Below are positions 23,682-34,845 of a stretch of 64,000 nucleotides of DNA, piece by piece. A program made the position numbers and the translations under genes. A model generated the notes under the pieces. The model did no database searches. It was not told where the DNA came from and worked only from the letters and a program-made list of their open reading frames with translations. The DNA comes from Stenopsyche tienmushanensis (lineage: Eukaryota > Arthropoda > Insecta > Trichoptera > Stenopsychidae), in contig WACJ01000130.1 of NCBI GenBank assembly GCA_008973525.1, forward strand, positions 868,001 through 932,000, given 5' to 3'. Every line of letters begins with the position of its first letter. Within the stretch, counting starts at the first letter, position 1.

Positions 23682-24054
23682 TAGCGGTCGGCAACCTTTT
23701 TGGGCTCACAGACCACTAAATGGATTTAAATCCACAATTTTAATTCAGTGGACTATTAACTGGACTTTTGTGTGAAATATTATATATTGAAATTTGTTTT
23801 ACAGGAAATAACTATTAAGTGCTTAAGAAATCTCTAAGCTGGTTGTTATACCCGGCAAATTAAGCCATAACAGAGGAAGAGTGTTTTGTTTGTAATATCA
23901 GTAAATTCGTCAAGTCGAATTTAATCAAATTATGAGTTTTTCATAATTTTTATTATCCGATTTTCAATATCTTAAAAATTACAATGATGCCTGATTTCTC
24001 TGCGATCCAACAAAATTTTCTGGTGGTCTGTGGACGACACTTTACCGAACGCTA
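23682..24054. mobile_element. Non-autonomous hAT element
   Basis: Imperfect inverted ends, TAGCGGTCGGCAACCTTTTT on the left and TAGCGTTCGGTAAAG on the right (reverse complement), converge on a shared CACAGACCAC. The flanks GTATATAA (23674-23681) and GTATATTA (24055-24062) are an 8 bp target duplication with one mismatch, the hAT signature. No coding capacity in 373 bp. It lies about 300 bp behind FAM32A. Confidence 0.85.
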
Positions 24055-25400
24055 GTATATTATATATCATGTCTATTTTGTATAAAGTAATTGAATAAAC
24101 TTAATTTTTAAAAATACAAGTAACAGCTTCATTGTCACTAGTGATGCAATATTAAATAAAACAAGATTCTGATGATTTAATTAAACTTAATAGTTTTGAT
24201 ATAATATAATTTATGAAAAAGAGGTATTTTTTATTATTACATAAAATATAAATTTTCAAATACAAATTATAAGACAGATTAAACTTGGAGAGTTTTATAA
24301 ATATATAGCATGAAATTTTAATATTTCTTAGTCGCTAATATATACTTATGGATGTTGTTTTTAATTCCGTTTATTCTGCCTTTTGAATGGTTAATTCTAA
24401 ATAAAACAATATATTTTTTTGTAAATTTCGTTGTTTCACATTTCTCGAATAACATTTTATTGGTATAGTTCTTATAATTGTATAATTCTTGCCGTTTATG
24501 ATATGATTATTGAAATCATTGATGTTCCCAATATGAATATTTTTTGTTGATTGGCTCATTGGTTGTGAACAAAATTATTACCATTGATGATAGAGACAAT
24601 ATGTTAAATTGCATACAAAATATATTGTTCAATGAGCACGGACGATCTAAAATATGAAACACCTCTCTGTTATAATAAATCAAAATAAATGAATAATAAA
24701 TAAGACGTGGGGTTACTGGTAGTTTAGTCAGTGTGCAATGCTGTAGTTATTTCACCCTCTCGATATAAAAAGCTTCCATAAGGGGAGGAATATTTTGGGG
24801 GGCTGATAGAAGACAAAGTGGTGGGATTAATCTTAAACTGATTTTCATAGTGATTCGTGATGCGTATATAATTGATTGTTTTTTTAGAGCGATTAAACTA
24901 TACACTATTGAAATTATTGTTATTTATAATTATAATAATCTTATTGATAAGGCGTTCATCTTTTATATACAATACTATAAATAATTATTATTTTAAGAAA
25001 TCTCTCTTTGTCGTTACTTTTTAATCAGAAATATTCAAGGCGTAGGATTGTTGATGGCTTCACCTCATTTATTGTTGGCTTAATTTTGCTCAATTCAACA
25101 TTGTTTTTGGGTGCAAAAAATGCAGGGCTCCAGATACGAAAAGGGACAAGGGCCACAAAGTAACTTGTGTACAGGGGTGTAATAGGGAGGTTCCAAAAAG
25201 GGGCGCAGATGATAAATGCGTTAATAAATAGGGGAGAGTTAGCAGCGCGCGCGACAAAATCATTCAAGCTCAAAAATCAAATCTCGCTACTAAGTTAACC
25301 CACCTTTCTTTGAAAAAAAAATAATAAAAATATTAGATATATCGAAAAAGTTGGTTTGTTATAGTATTAGTTCTAAGTAGATTATTTAGATGTATGTATC
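24055..25400. other. AT-rich spacer with a short GC-rich patch
   Basis: Mostly AT-rich. The patch 25080-25265 is richer in G, contains GCGCGCGCGAC and looks like unclassified transposon debris. No exons seen. Confidence 0.35.
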
Positions 25401-25413
25401 ATAATTTAAAATT

Positions 25414-25760
25414 CTATGGTTCAAGTTTCTCAGGGGATCCTAGTCTTTGCGATAATTCCTCGGTTATTTGCTGTGCATCTGACTCAATTAGAGATTTTAG
25501 TGCATCGTTATCAAAATTTGAAGGTTGTCCTGTTCTTGGTTCATCCCTTAAGCTTCTATTGCCCGATTTAATTTCCTGGAACCGATATTGGCATTTGCGA
25601 ACTATTACCACTTCGCCATAAACATCTATGAGTATTTTATTGGTTTTTGTGGCATTCCAATCCAAATTTAAAATAACTTACAAAGATGTTACCATCATTG
25701 TGTCCGAACACAAACTGAGCTCAAACATAAAATACGCAGATATTTTTGGATCCCCCCCAA
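25414..25760 (-). pseudogene. 5' half of a mariner element with transposase N terminus
   Basis: The minus-strand frame 25665-25414 contains a mariner N-terminal segment: CQYRFQEIKSGNRSLRDEP, then RTGQPSNFDNDALKSLIES. It matches the mariner region of type FxSGxxxLxDxPRxGRP. Upstream on the same strand the end TTGGGGGGGATCCAAAAATA beside TA (25761-25762) matches the terminus of the element at 32843, as does internal sequence GAGCTCAGTTTGT. The 3' half and right terminus are missing. Confidence 0.82.
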
Positions 25761-26238
25761 TACAATTTTGAATATTTCGATTTCCGTTCGATATTGATTT
25801 TGGCTCAGATAGTGGGATTGAATCCACTGGAAAACGTGTTGAACGTCGACTCTTAATTATGATCCGAGCAAGTCTTGGTTTTCTTATTGTCACTCGTCGC
25901 TTCAGATTATTAATAATAATTTCCCATGTTACTGATTCGAAAGTTTACAATAAAATATCCATATGCTTTAAGTACGATTTATTTTTTTTGAATTGCATGG
26001 TTAATTTGAACAAAAGTTACAACAATTCCTTTCAGATAAAATTTTTAGATGTTTCATTATTTTCATCCAGTTTTAATAATTATAATAATTATAATAATGA
26101 TTTTTATTAATTATTTAAGTTATATAGATTCAAAAATGATAAGTCACAATATATTTCATCGACAACACTGCGTATATTCCAACCTCCCGTTATTTGTTCG
26201 GGAATGTGTGGTCACCCTAGTCTAAGCGCGCAGTTTAT

Positions 26239-26530
26239 TTAGTGTATTGAGCTAATCGCATATTTTGTGACCATAAAGTGCGAACGTCGCCCAGGGGTGA
26301 TCCATCAGGCGCTTTACATATGTTATTAGGATCCCCGTGGGAAGCTGACTTCCACGAGGCATCATCAGCAAAGCTGCTCATGGTAAACAGTATTAACTTT
26401 GGCGGCAAGCGTTCCCGGATTAACTTAATGACCTGTTTTGAATCCCGAGGCCAAACACGACGACAAATGCGCATTCAGCCTTTGATTGCCATTCAGGCTT
26501 TAAGAGATCATGGCATTATTCGACAATGAG
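26239..26530. other. GC-richer island open on both strands, unrecognised
   Basis: About half G+C, in sharp contrast to its flanks. Frames are open on plus (26278-26529) and minus (26474-26235), with coding-like composition (minus: SSFADDASWKSASHGDPNNI). It has no start or splice context I trust and no recognised domain. It could be a degenerate transposon fragment, a small intronless gene or conserved non-coding DNA. Confidence 0.3.
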
Positions 26531-29500
26531 GGTGACTTGGAGTGCTAAAACTCTGCGTTTTGCATAAAAAAGAACTATGTGTGATCCTGTGAATGGACGT
26601 CATTGACGATGACTATAATTGCTCAAAAGCAGTAATTCGTCAAATGATTATAAAAGGCAAAAATTCAAATAGCATATGAAAGTGTTTATCAATCTGATGG
26701 GATAAATTCATCGACTGTTCATGAGCGTTTTTCATAGGTTTATTCTATTGGCCTTTCTATTTAAATTTTAAAAGAATAATCCTACACGAAAAGCAGAGTA
26801 GATAATTGACCCTTTATTACTTTTAGATTTTATTTCCAAGTTAAATAAGTACCAAGACAATTAATAAAGTTGTACAACCTTCCTGTAATGCAAAACGTTA
26901 TTAAAAATTGTATTCAATAGAGTTTATTAAATTTCTATGGTCTAGTATGCTTTTGGTCCAGTATTCAAATCCAGGTTGCGGGGGAAAACTCACTGTGACG
27001 ACAAAGTTATGAGATTGGGAATACTTATATATCCACCGTCTCGATCCAGGTTTACTCTGATTTTCTGGATCTGAAAACATAAAGATGAAACGATTAATAA
27101 AGTCGTACTGCTTATGAGTAACTCGATCTGCAACAGTAATTAAGTATCATTTAAAAAATATAATAATTTTGCTTTACATTTATAGATTCCTACTTAATTT
27201 AAATGTATGCTTTTTACGCGCGATATTGAAAGATTGCCTACGTCAGAGGATAGACGCGTGCGAAGTGCCCCGCACGTAATGTGTTAAGAAGAAACATAAA
27301 CCACTATCGACCTTATCAATGTTTTATGATTTTTAATCTTATATCTCACCGATATTTGCTTCCTAATATTTCAAATAATTACGATCAAGATCATGATCTG
27401 ATTTGATTCTGATTCTATTGTGGGCAATTCAATAGTCAATTATATATGAAAACAATTAGATATTATTATATATGATAATTGGAAGGCTTTATGAGAGCGA
27501 TGGTTATTTTTGTAATTGATCAGTGCAAAAAATATTATTTATAAACTCTAGTAAATTCGTCCCAAACGTGAAGATGTTGCTGAATGCTGGATCTCTCATT
27601 ACAAGTACTAAGACTCGCCCATCAAGCAAATTGTTTAGGTTATTTTAAGAACAATTAGAATACCAAGTTATAAATAATCCACATGCTAATTAGTGGTGTA
27701 CTCTTGATCAGCTTATAAATAATTGTTCGTATCAATTAAAATAATTTCAACCAATAAATCAGGGTCTCGTGCTGCTGTCATGTGATCTCGGGTTCTCATG
27801 CGAATGAAAAAAACAGTGAATGGCTTTAATCAAATCGCGTAATCTGATCCTCAAATAATTTAGTCTTGTTACTGGGGAGGGTGCAGCGTATGAAACGTGT
27901 CGTTCGTAAAAAAGTGTGTCTGAGGACATTGAAGCTGTCAGACTCGGAAATACGCGCTCACTTCCTGAACGGATGAGCGTGGCTTCGAATAGGCAGATCG
28001 AGTTTACTTCTTCTCTTGTGTTTCATTTCCGATATTGTTGAAGAGCCGTATGATTTGTTATTTATTGCGGCAATGCATCTGTAAAATGGATCAGGAGGAA
28101 CACTCCAGAATGCCCGTGTAAAATATGTGATACTGCAGTCTATAGTGGAGTTAGTATCCATAAACGAATGGATAGAACATCTATAATATATGTCTTAAAA
28201 TATGATATTACTGATCTAAATGGATGTTAATCAATCATTTGAAATCAAAAAAGATTTTGATATGCAACCCCTTTTATGCAAATTTGCTTGATTCTCATCA
28301 GTTTATTAACCCATTCTATACGGGGCATTTTGGCCTGTCAACGGGATTTGTTCGTGAGTTTTTATCTGCATAAGGGTAAAACTGATTTGTGGTATTTGTT
28401 GCTCTTGTTTATAATTTTGGCTAACAAGTTTGTGCTTAAAAATATTCGAGTCATCAAAGATGATCGTAGAGTCTACAGAATTTATGATCGATGTTGTTAT
28501 TAAATTATGTTATCTGATGATGAGCTATCAAAGTTATATATAACTGTATTAAAATAACAAAGACGACTTTTGGTAAATAAGCGTATCGTATGAAAGATTC
28601 GGATGAGGTTACATTCGGTAATTATTTTTAACCTTATAAGTACCTAGAACAAAGAGGATTTCACTATAATGATATAATAGCGTTAGAAATTTGTTTTGCA
28701 AAATCTTAAAAAAATATATTTTTTTAAAAATATATTAGTAAAGCTTAGTTCTAATTACTAAGGGTCACTTATCTGCTTAACTTTGAGCGTTTTTCTTAAT
28801 AAATACTGAGCATTAAAATTATAAAACATATTTTTTGTTGTAAATATATTATATTCGAAATCAAGCAAATAATTGATAATTCGGATTATCCATGTTTTTC
28901 AATTATCCATGACCTTCCTCCTCAGTATTAGCCCGAATAATCAAGAGTATAACTTATTACTGTAATTTTTGTCTTTTGCTTTGAACGTACAGTATTTATA
29001 AAAAATATCTGTTCTCGTATTTAGTGAGGGACAGTGAATGACATTGACTTTTTGCTTCCACAAAGCGAAATGTATAAAAATAAGAAGTGAGCACAAGTTC
29101 AGAAAGTTTGGAAAGGATTAACTTTTATTGTATTGCATTGTACTCGTATGTCGAATTTTGTGTCCATATTTTTTATTTTTAACATTTTGCTGGGACAAAT
29201 AGGAAAAATAAAGGTTTCCTTGTTCATCTCTGTCGTTTTTAAGTCCATTGCAAAAAAATCGGGCGCCACTTTCTTCCGGTAGTAACTAATTTGTACGTGT
29301 ACCGCAAAAGACGCGACTCCTTCAAAAGACTGCTAAAAAACTGACGCCAAGACGCACCGATTGAGCTCATAATAGTCTATTCCATAAATGGAACACATCT
29401 GACTTTCAGAAGAGTCTGCTCGACTATGTAAATTTTATGAAAAATTCATTCTTATGTAAATTCCTAATTGTGACCGCAGAGTCGCTCATAGAGAGTTGAA

Positions 29501-32500
29501 AGCCTTTTTTAGCAATGTATTTTTCTTATTCGCCTCGTAGACTAATTTAAATTTTTTAGAGAGACGACGACATCGAGCGTTTAGCACGTTGATATTTTGA
29601 ATCTCGGTTGAAGCGTGTTTCTGCCACAAGCATTTTTTCTGGTAAGTGGATAGATGGAATTAATACATTATGAAGTAAGCAGATCATTGTGGTAAAATCA
29701 CCTTTTTATTATTAAATCTGCAAGATAATATGCTGCTTAATTTAAATATAATATTAAGTCTCTAATACGTTCGATATTGTATATAAGGTCTTTGTACTTT
29801 CTTTCTTTTAATCTTTATTTTCGTTCTTTTCTTAACTTGGCTGTAGCTTAAGATTTTAACAATCAAGTAAATTTCAACAGAAGATAGCAAATAATTACTT
29901 GCAAAAATCTATAATTTTATTTAAAAAAGTCATCGGAGTGAAGGAAATAGAGTATCCTCCATTTTAAATTCATAAGTATTTATATATATTAAGGCTTCAT
30001 GATGGTTATTGTTATGAGTAATCGGGAGGATTTTACATTACACACACAACCTTAAATTTTCAGCAGAATTTATAACATTATGAATTTGAGTTTTAACCTG
30101 GCAAATATCGCAAGTCAAATAAGAAATTCAAAATTTTGATCGCCCTCCAAAGTGTTAAAAGAACGCAGCCCCTAGCAATTTTATTTTAATAAGTCGCAGC
30201 CGACTCTTAGGGTAGTTTTTGGGTCCGCCGAAAATTTTCATGGCCGCCTCCGTAAAATATGTTGGAAATTTACAAGACTTTCACTTTTGACTTTTTCAAC
30301 TTCCTTTTTTTAATATAAGAAGCACCTTTATAAAGAATAAAGATGAAAGCATTATGTTAAAGTCCTCCCTAGCGGAGATACTATCGTCTTGATATATGGT
30401 CTCTTGAGAGTTTTAACGTCCAAGTGCGGCAAACCTGGCGCTATAATAAAATGCTTTGTATCAAATATCCATATACATCCATATTTATACGAATTAATAT
30501 ATTATTTTAGTATTTGTATTAAGGTTTGATTGGCTATTATTTAATCGATGCTGCTAAACAATATCGTGGTGGCATATAGACGATGCCATTTCTGGGATGA
30601 AAAATAAAGACAAGTATATTTCTTGGGGTATATATAATATTTGTTTCATACAAAAGAGGCAGGCTTTCCCTTCTCCTTTTTAGTATTAAAGTTATATTGC
30701 GTTATAGGTATAAGGATACTATACCTTCAATCCGGGTACCTTCCTCACTCCCATTTCCCTCCCTAGTCCCTCACCCAACAAACAGCTCGCGGGAGATAGG
30801 TATCACAATCTCTGGGCTGACTCTTGCAGATAAGCCGACGAGATCCGGGCGAAGATGAGTAGAAACGGACCCTCAATATTTATAACGAAAGTCGATTTTT
30901 TTTATTAACAAATACCGTATGAAGATATAAAAATTACAATAAGCATGAATATAATTTAAAAAAATCGATTTAATATTTTTTTGCAAGTTTTATTAAATTT
31001 GTTTCATCCGAAAGGATGTACGATTTAAATCATTAGATATTTAATATTGAAGTATTTCTGAAATTATTTTATTCCAGGAACACAAATAAAGCTTTAGCTT
31101 AAATACAATGCATAATTATATAACATTATTATGAAATATAAGGTGTAAAATGATTCAAAGCTAATCATGCGGTGAGATAATCAGACGAAATCCATCGTGG
31201 AATGATATTAAATAAGCGTAAAATTAGCAATAATGCGATCAATGGATTTAAGGATGGACAAAAACATAAAAAAATCAATAGATACAAAGAAACTTTGATA
31301 TATTTTATATTGTATCATTCTGAAATATATCTTTGCTTTCTTTGAATACAATATATTTCGGAGATGTTTTTAGATTAAATTGAAAATGAGCAACATGGCT
31401 CCATTCCTCATTTGGATAAAATTTAAGAGATTTTTGAAGGATAACGTTGACGATAAGGATTGTGAAATTGCATATAGGCATTTCGCCTGGACTTTTGGCA
31501 ACGACCTATTTCACGGACATTTTCCCTCTGAGACGATGAGGATCACAGATAGGAGGGCCGCCCCTTATAGATACCCCCTCTACTTCAACCCCCTTGCCCT
31601 TAGTTCACCACCCCCCGGTGGGTCGTAAGCCCCCCCTACGAGGGCTGCACCACTTGAGAAGCCGAACCCGCCATATCCATATCCATAATGTATAATATCT
31701 GTGATGTTATACGGGTTAAACACAGAGGCTGTGATTCTGTCTGATCTCTTGCGTATATCAAACATATTGTGATTATTCGAATAATCCAGAATAATAACTA
31801 GAACGTCTGTAAATAAACACATTCCTATAAAATGTATGCGAACTTGAGGCTCTCAAACGTTAGCTCGTTATATCATGCCCCATATTAAAATTTTGATGGG
31901 CTTCGAAGCTCGGCAGAGTTGAAAAATTAAATATCAATATAAATGCTCTGAATTGCTTATCTTTGAGCTATTCTGTTCGTGTCGATTATTCAAACTTTCC
32001 ACTTTCCTCGGGACGTTTCAGCATCAGACTTGATATTTACAAATTAATACAAGTCCGTAAATACTTCGCGAAATGGTAAACTTCGTAAAATTCGGATATC
32101 CGGAGAAGTTATGGAGGCGTTTTGTATCCTTTCTTTGACTCCTCAATCTCACCCCCTGACTCCCGCTCAATAACTTCTCGTCTCGAAAACTGTCACTCGA
32201 TGACGATTTACAGCCGGCCATTTGAAGAGATCTTTCTGTATAAATAAATTATGATCTATCAAAAAATATTTTTGGATACTGCTTATAATATTTCAATTGA
32301 AATTAATATGTTACAATACAACTTAATATCGAAAATTTTCCGTGCGTATTATTATATCAATGGATGTTCGGATAAGGCTCATTTTGTCGACGAGGTGAGA
32401 TGAGATTAGGGATAGATGGAGATCGATAAGCTGACGTCACTTCCTGTGATTGTGGGAAGGCTGTATTCCATATCAAGGCATTCGATAGCGGTTTTAATGG

Positions 32501-32831
32501 GAATAATATATTTTTTCAGGCGATAAGCTTTGGTTTTTGTATACACGAAAACATTTTTATTAAGCCGGCGGGTAAAATCTATCTCGTCAAATGGAGGAAA
32601 ATTGTTATTAATTATGCAGATAATAATTTAAGCTCGGATCTAAACATGTCGATTAAAGTAAATAAAAATGAGTTTTTTCTATGAATGGGATATATATTAA
32701 ATAGAGATATTTTACTCTTACATGTGGCGTTGTATAAATTAATTGATTAAATCTGCATTTATTAATTGATTATATCAGGTCAGTCCAAAAGTTCGTTTAA
32801 TCTAAAAGATATTCTATCATCCAAATTTATT
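26531..32831. other. Gene-poor stretch with scattered GC islands
   Basis: No host exon recognised. A possible piggyBac-like solo end sits at 27260-27287 (TGCCCCGCACGTAATGTG before TTAA). A GC-rich unique block at 31480-31690 encodes a glycine-rich minus frame (GYGYGGFGFSSG), probably by chance of CCN repeats. The block 30740-30870 is also GC-richer. The rest is AT-rich without visible structure. Confidence 0.35.
32432..32446 (+). promoter_or_regulatory. Composite CRE-ETS-like site
   Basis: TGACGTCACTTCCTG is a perfect palindromic cAMP-response element (TGACGTCA) overlapping by one base an ETS core (CTTCC). It is followed at once by TGTGATTGTGGGA, which has a Runx-like TGTGGG. This lies in a GC-richer unique patch (32395-32500) within AT-rich DNA, far from any recognised promoter. 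Function is inferred from motifs only. Confidence 0.4.
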
Positions 32832-32842
32832 TGTAAATAATA

Positions 32843-33343
32843 TTAGGGGGATCCAAAAATATTTGTTTATTTTGAGGCCTTAACATATGTTTTAGCTCAG
32901 TTTGTCCTCGGACACAATGCAAATATCTTTATAGATTATTTTTTTATAGAACTTTTGTTAAACATTGTTTTTGTGAAACAGATTTTTTATTGTTAAGTAT
33001 AAATTGCCCAGATTCGAAACTAACGAAGTCCACACCCGGTATTGTATTCTGTTTTTTATTTTAAATTGATTAGGATTGATGGATTTTCACATTTTCAGGT
33101 CCATATAACACTACCGAGAAAAACCGATTCAAAAATGTAGCTGAAGTGGAAAGCATTTAAAATCGTTTTTTGCTTCTAAGCTGGAAAATTTTTACAAAGA
33201 GAGATAGAAGGATTACCAAAGTAATTGGAAGACGTGTTTAATAATGATGGGAATTATATTTTAGAATGTTGTATGTAATTTTTTTTCCATTAATAAATTT
33301 GAACTTCTTAATGAAATACGCGAATACTCTTGGGTCCCCCTAA
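32843..33343 (+). mobile_element. Internally deleted mariner element
   Basis: TA-flanked inverted ends TTAGGGGGATCCAAAAATAT on the left and TTAGGGGGACCC... on the right (reverse complement of 33332-33343). Near the right end a C-terminal transposase piece is readable across a stop (FASKLENFYKER, then a frame change to NNDGNYIL-like sequence), matching the FLASKPENFYKEGIE...NNDGNYILE end of mariner transposases. Same family as the 25414 relic. Length is 501 bp. Confidence 0.85.
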
Positions 33344-33556
33344 TAATTTCTTCAGAGCCTGGGTTTAAATGTAAAACTTTAAAATAAGCGCTTAAGAATT
33401 AGTTCACTATTTCAATACTTATTCATAATTATAGCAATATTCGTGTGTTTCTTAGGACTACAAAAGAATCATTTACTGTAATTTATTGAAAATAGGAGAA
33501 ACTATCACAAAAAGCGATAAAGTGTTAAAGAATACTTTTGCAGGAATATGCTAGGC

Positions 33557-33883
33557 CAGCGCTTCTTAAACTTATGTAGTCCGCGGACCCCCTCTTGGAC
33601 CAAAATTTCCTTCGCGGACCCCCTCTTGAGCATTTTTTTTCTCGCGGACCCCCTTTTGAACAATTTTTTTTTGGTGAACCTCATCCCAACCCTTGTGACT
33701 TAATTTTTCAAACAAACAAATATTTCCTGACCAAAATAGAGCTTCTTATAATGTTTTCTGTACACAATTTCACGAAAATATCTTGCTCAACTACAGATAA
33801 ATGCTTTTTTTATTTCTTCGCGGACCCCCGGAAAATGCTTCGCGGACCCCCAGGGGTCCGCGGACCCTGTTTAAGAACCGCTG
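33557..33883. mobile_element. Non-autonomous hAT element with exact 8 bp duplication
   Basis: Left end CAGCGCTTCTTAAAC and right end, reverse complement, CAGCGGTTCTTAAAC; both run into CCGCGGACCCC repeats. The flanks TGCTAGGC at 33549-33556 and 33884-33891 are identical, so the insertion boundaries are certain. The interior repeats the unit CGCGGACCCCC several times and encodes nothing. A truncated relative is at 8410. Confidence 0.93.
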
Positions 33884-34149
33884 TGCTAGGCCATGCTTGT
33901 TTCACTTATAAAAAATATAATTTTGGAACACAAATGGGAAGTTTTGCCTCGTACAGTATATTCCATGTAATTGCTGTTGGCTTCAAATATTGATTTTTGC
34001 TTGAAAAATTGCAAAAGATCATGAATTCAAATAGCTGGTATTTTTTTATGAAGTATTTTTCAATTTAAATTATCAAGGAAGACAAAAAACAAATATTGTA
34101 CAATACACTTCGATCTATTTTTATGCGATAGATACGTTCTATGGGAAGT

Positions 34150-34845
34150 CGCATATAAAAAATACTTGAAATATATAGAAAACAGAGGGATAGGTTCCAT
34201 TATTTTTAAAAACCGCATAACTTCAAATCAATGTGATAGAATATATCAAAAATCGCATTAAAAAAAGTTTATAAAAAAATCATATGAATAAAAACACAAT
34301 ACATATTAACTTAGAATTACTTTATTAAAGTCTATTTTATACGTTAATCATTTTGTGTTGAAATCGTCTTTTTTAAAATGTAATCGGCGATTAAACATTG
34401 CAACGATTTAATCATTATTTTTTTACGCAGTTCGTAATATAGAAACATGCAATTCTTAAATTCGCATTGGAATTTGAAAGGTCGTTCAGAATTTGAGTCA
34501 TATACAATATATATTTTTTTAAATTTATTGCAAAAGTTGACTAGCTTCTTGTTTAATTTTTACAATAAGGGAGGCAGGAGTTTCTTCCACTTCAATATAG
34601 TCTTCTGTTTCTTCGCTGCCATGTAAAATTAAACCAATATCATCGTCATTCAAGGGAATATTTTCAAACAATTCATCGACATCATTTTGAGAAAGAGTAT
34701 CAAAGTCTTCTCCACCCATCTTGCACTAGTATTTATTTTTAGATTTTTTTATGCGGATTCGCATAAAAAAAGTTTTGTCCTTTATAGAGAAATGAGAGAT
34801 AGGTTCCATTATTTTTGAAAACTGCATAACTTTAAAATTGCATAA
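34150..34845 (-). other. Pair of ~80 bp direct repeats around an acidic minus-strand ORF
   Basis: TAGGTTCCATTATTTTT and about 60 further bases at 34191 recur at 34800 with few changes, 609 bp apart. Each copy sits beside GCATA(T)AAAAAA motifs; at 34749-34768 there is a perfect inverted repeat TTATGCG-GATT-CGCATAA. Between them the minus frame 34719-34525 encodes a 64-residue acidic peptide (DVDELFENIPLNDDDIGLIL, ending VKIKQEASQLLQ). It looks like an acidic tail or N terminus of a transposase, but no catalytic part is present. Probably a small unclassified transposon. Confidence 0.4.

Noticed and set aside
30121..30440. Two possible piggyBac-like ends (CCAAAGTG before TTAA near 30154; TTAACGTCCAAGTGCGG near 30414)
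   Set aside because: They point away from each other and match other ends too weakly to define an element.
31580..31822. Glycine-rich minus-strand protein (GYGYGGFGFSSG)
   Set aside because: The residues come from a run of C-rich repeats and a (CATATC) repeat; there is no start, splice or signal-peptide context.
32775..32800. Second mariner-type terminus (CAGGTCAGTCCAAAAGTTCG)
   Set aside because: It resembles a classic mariner end, but no matching inverted partner or transposase piece was found.
33595..33993. 132-codon frame starting MDQNFLRGPP
   Set aside because: It is translation of the CGCGGACCCCC repeats inside a hAT MITE and runs out through the right end.
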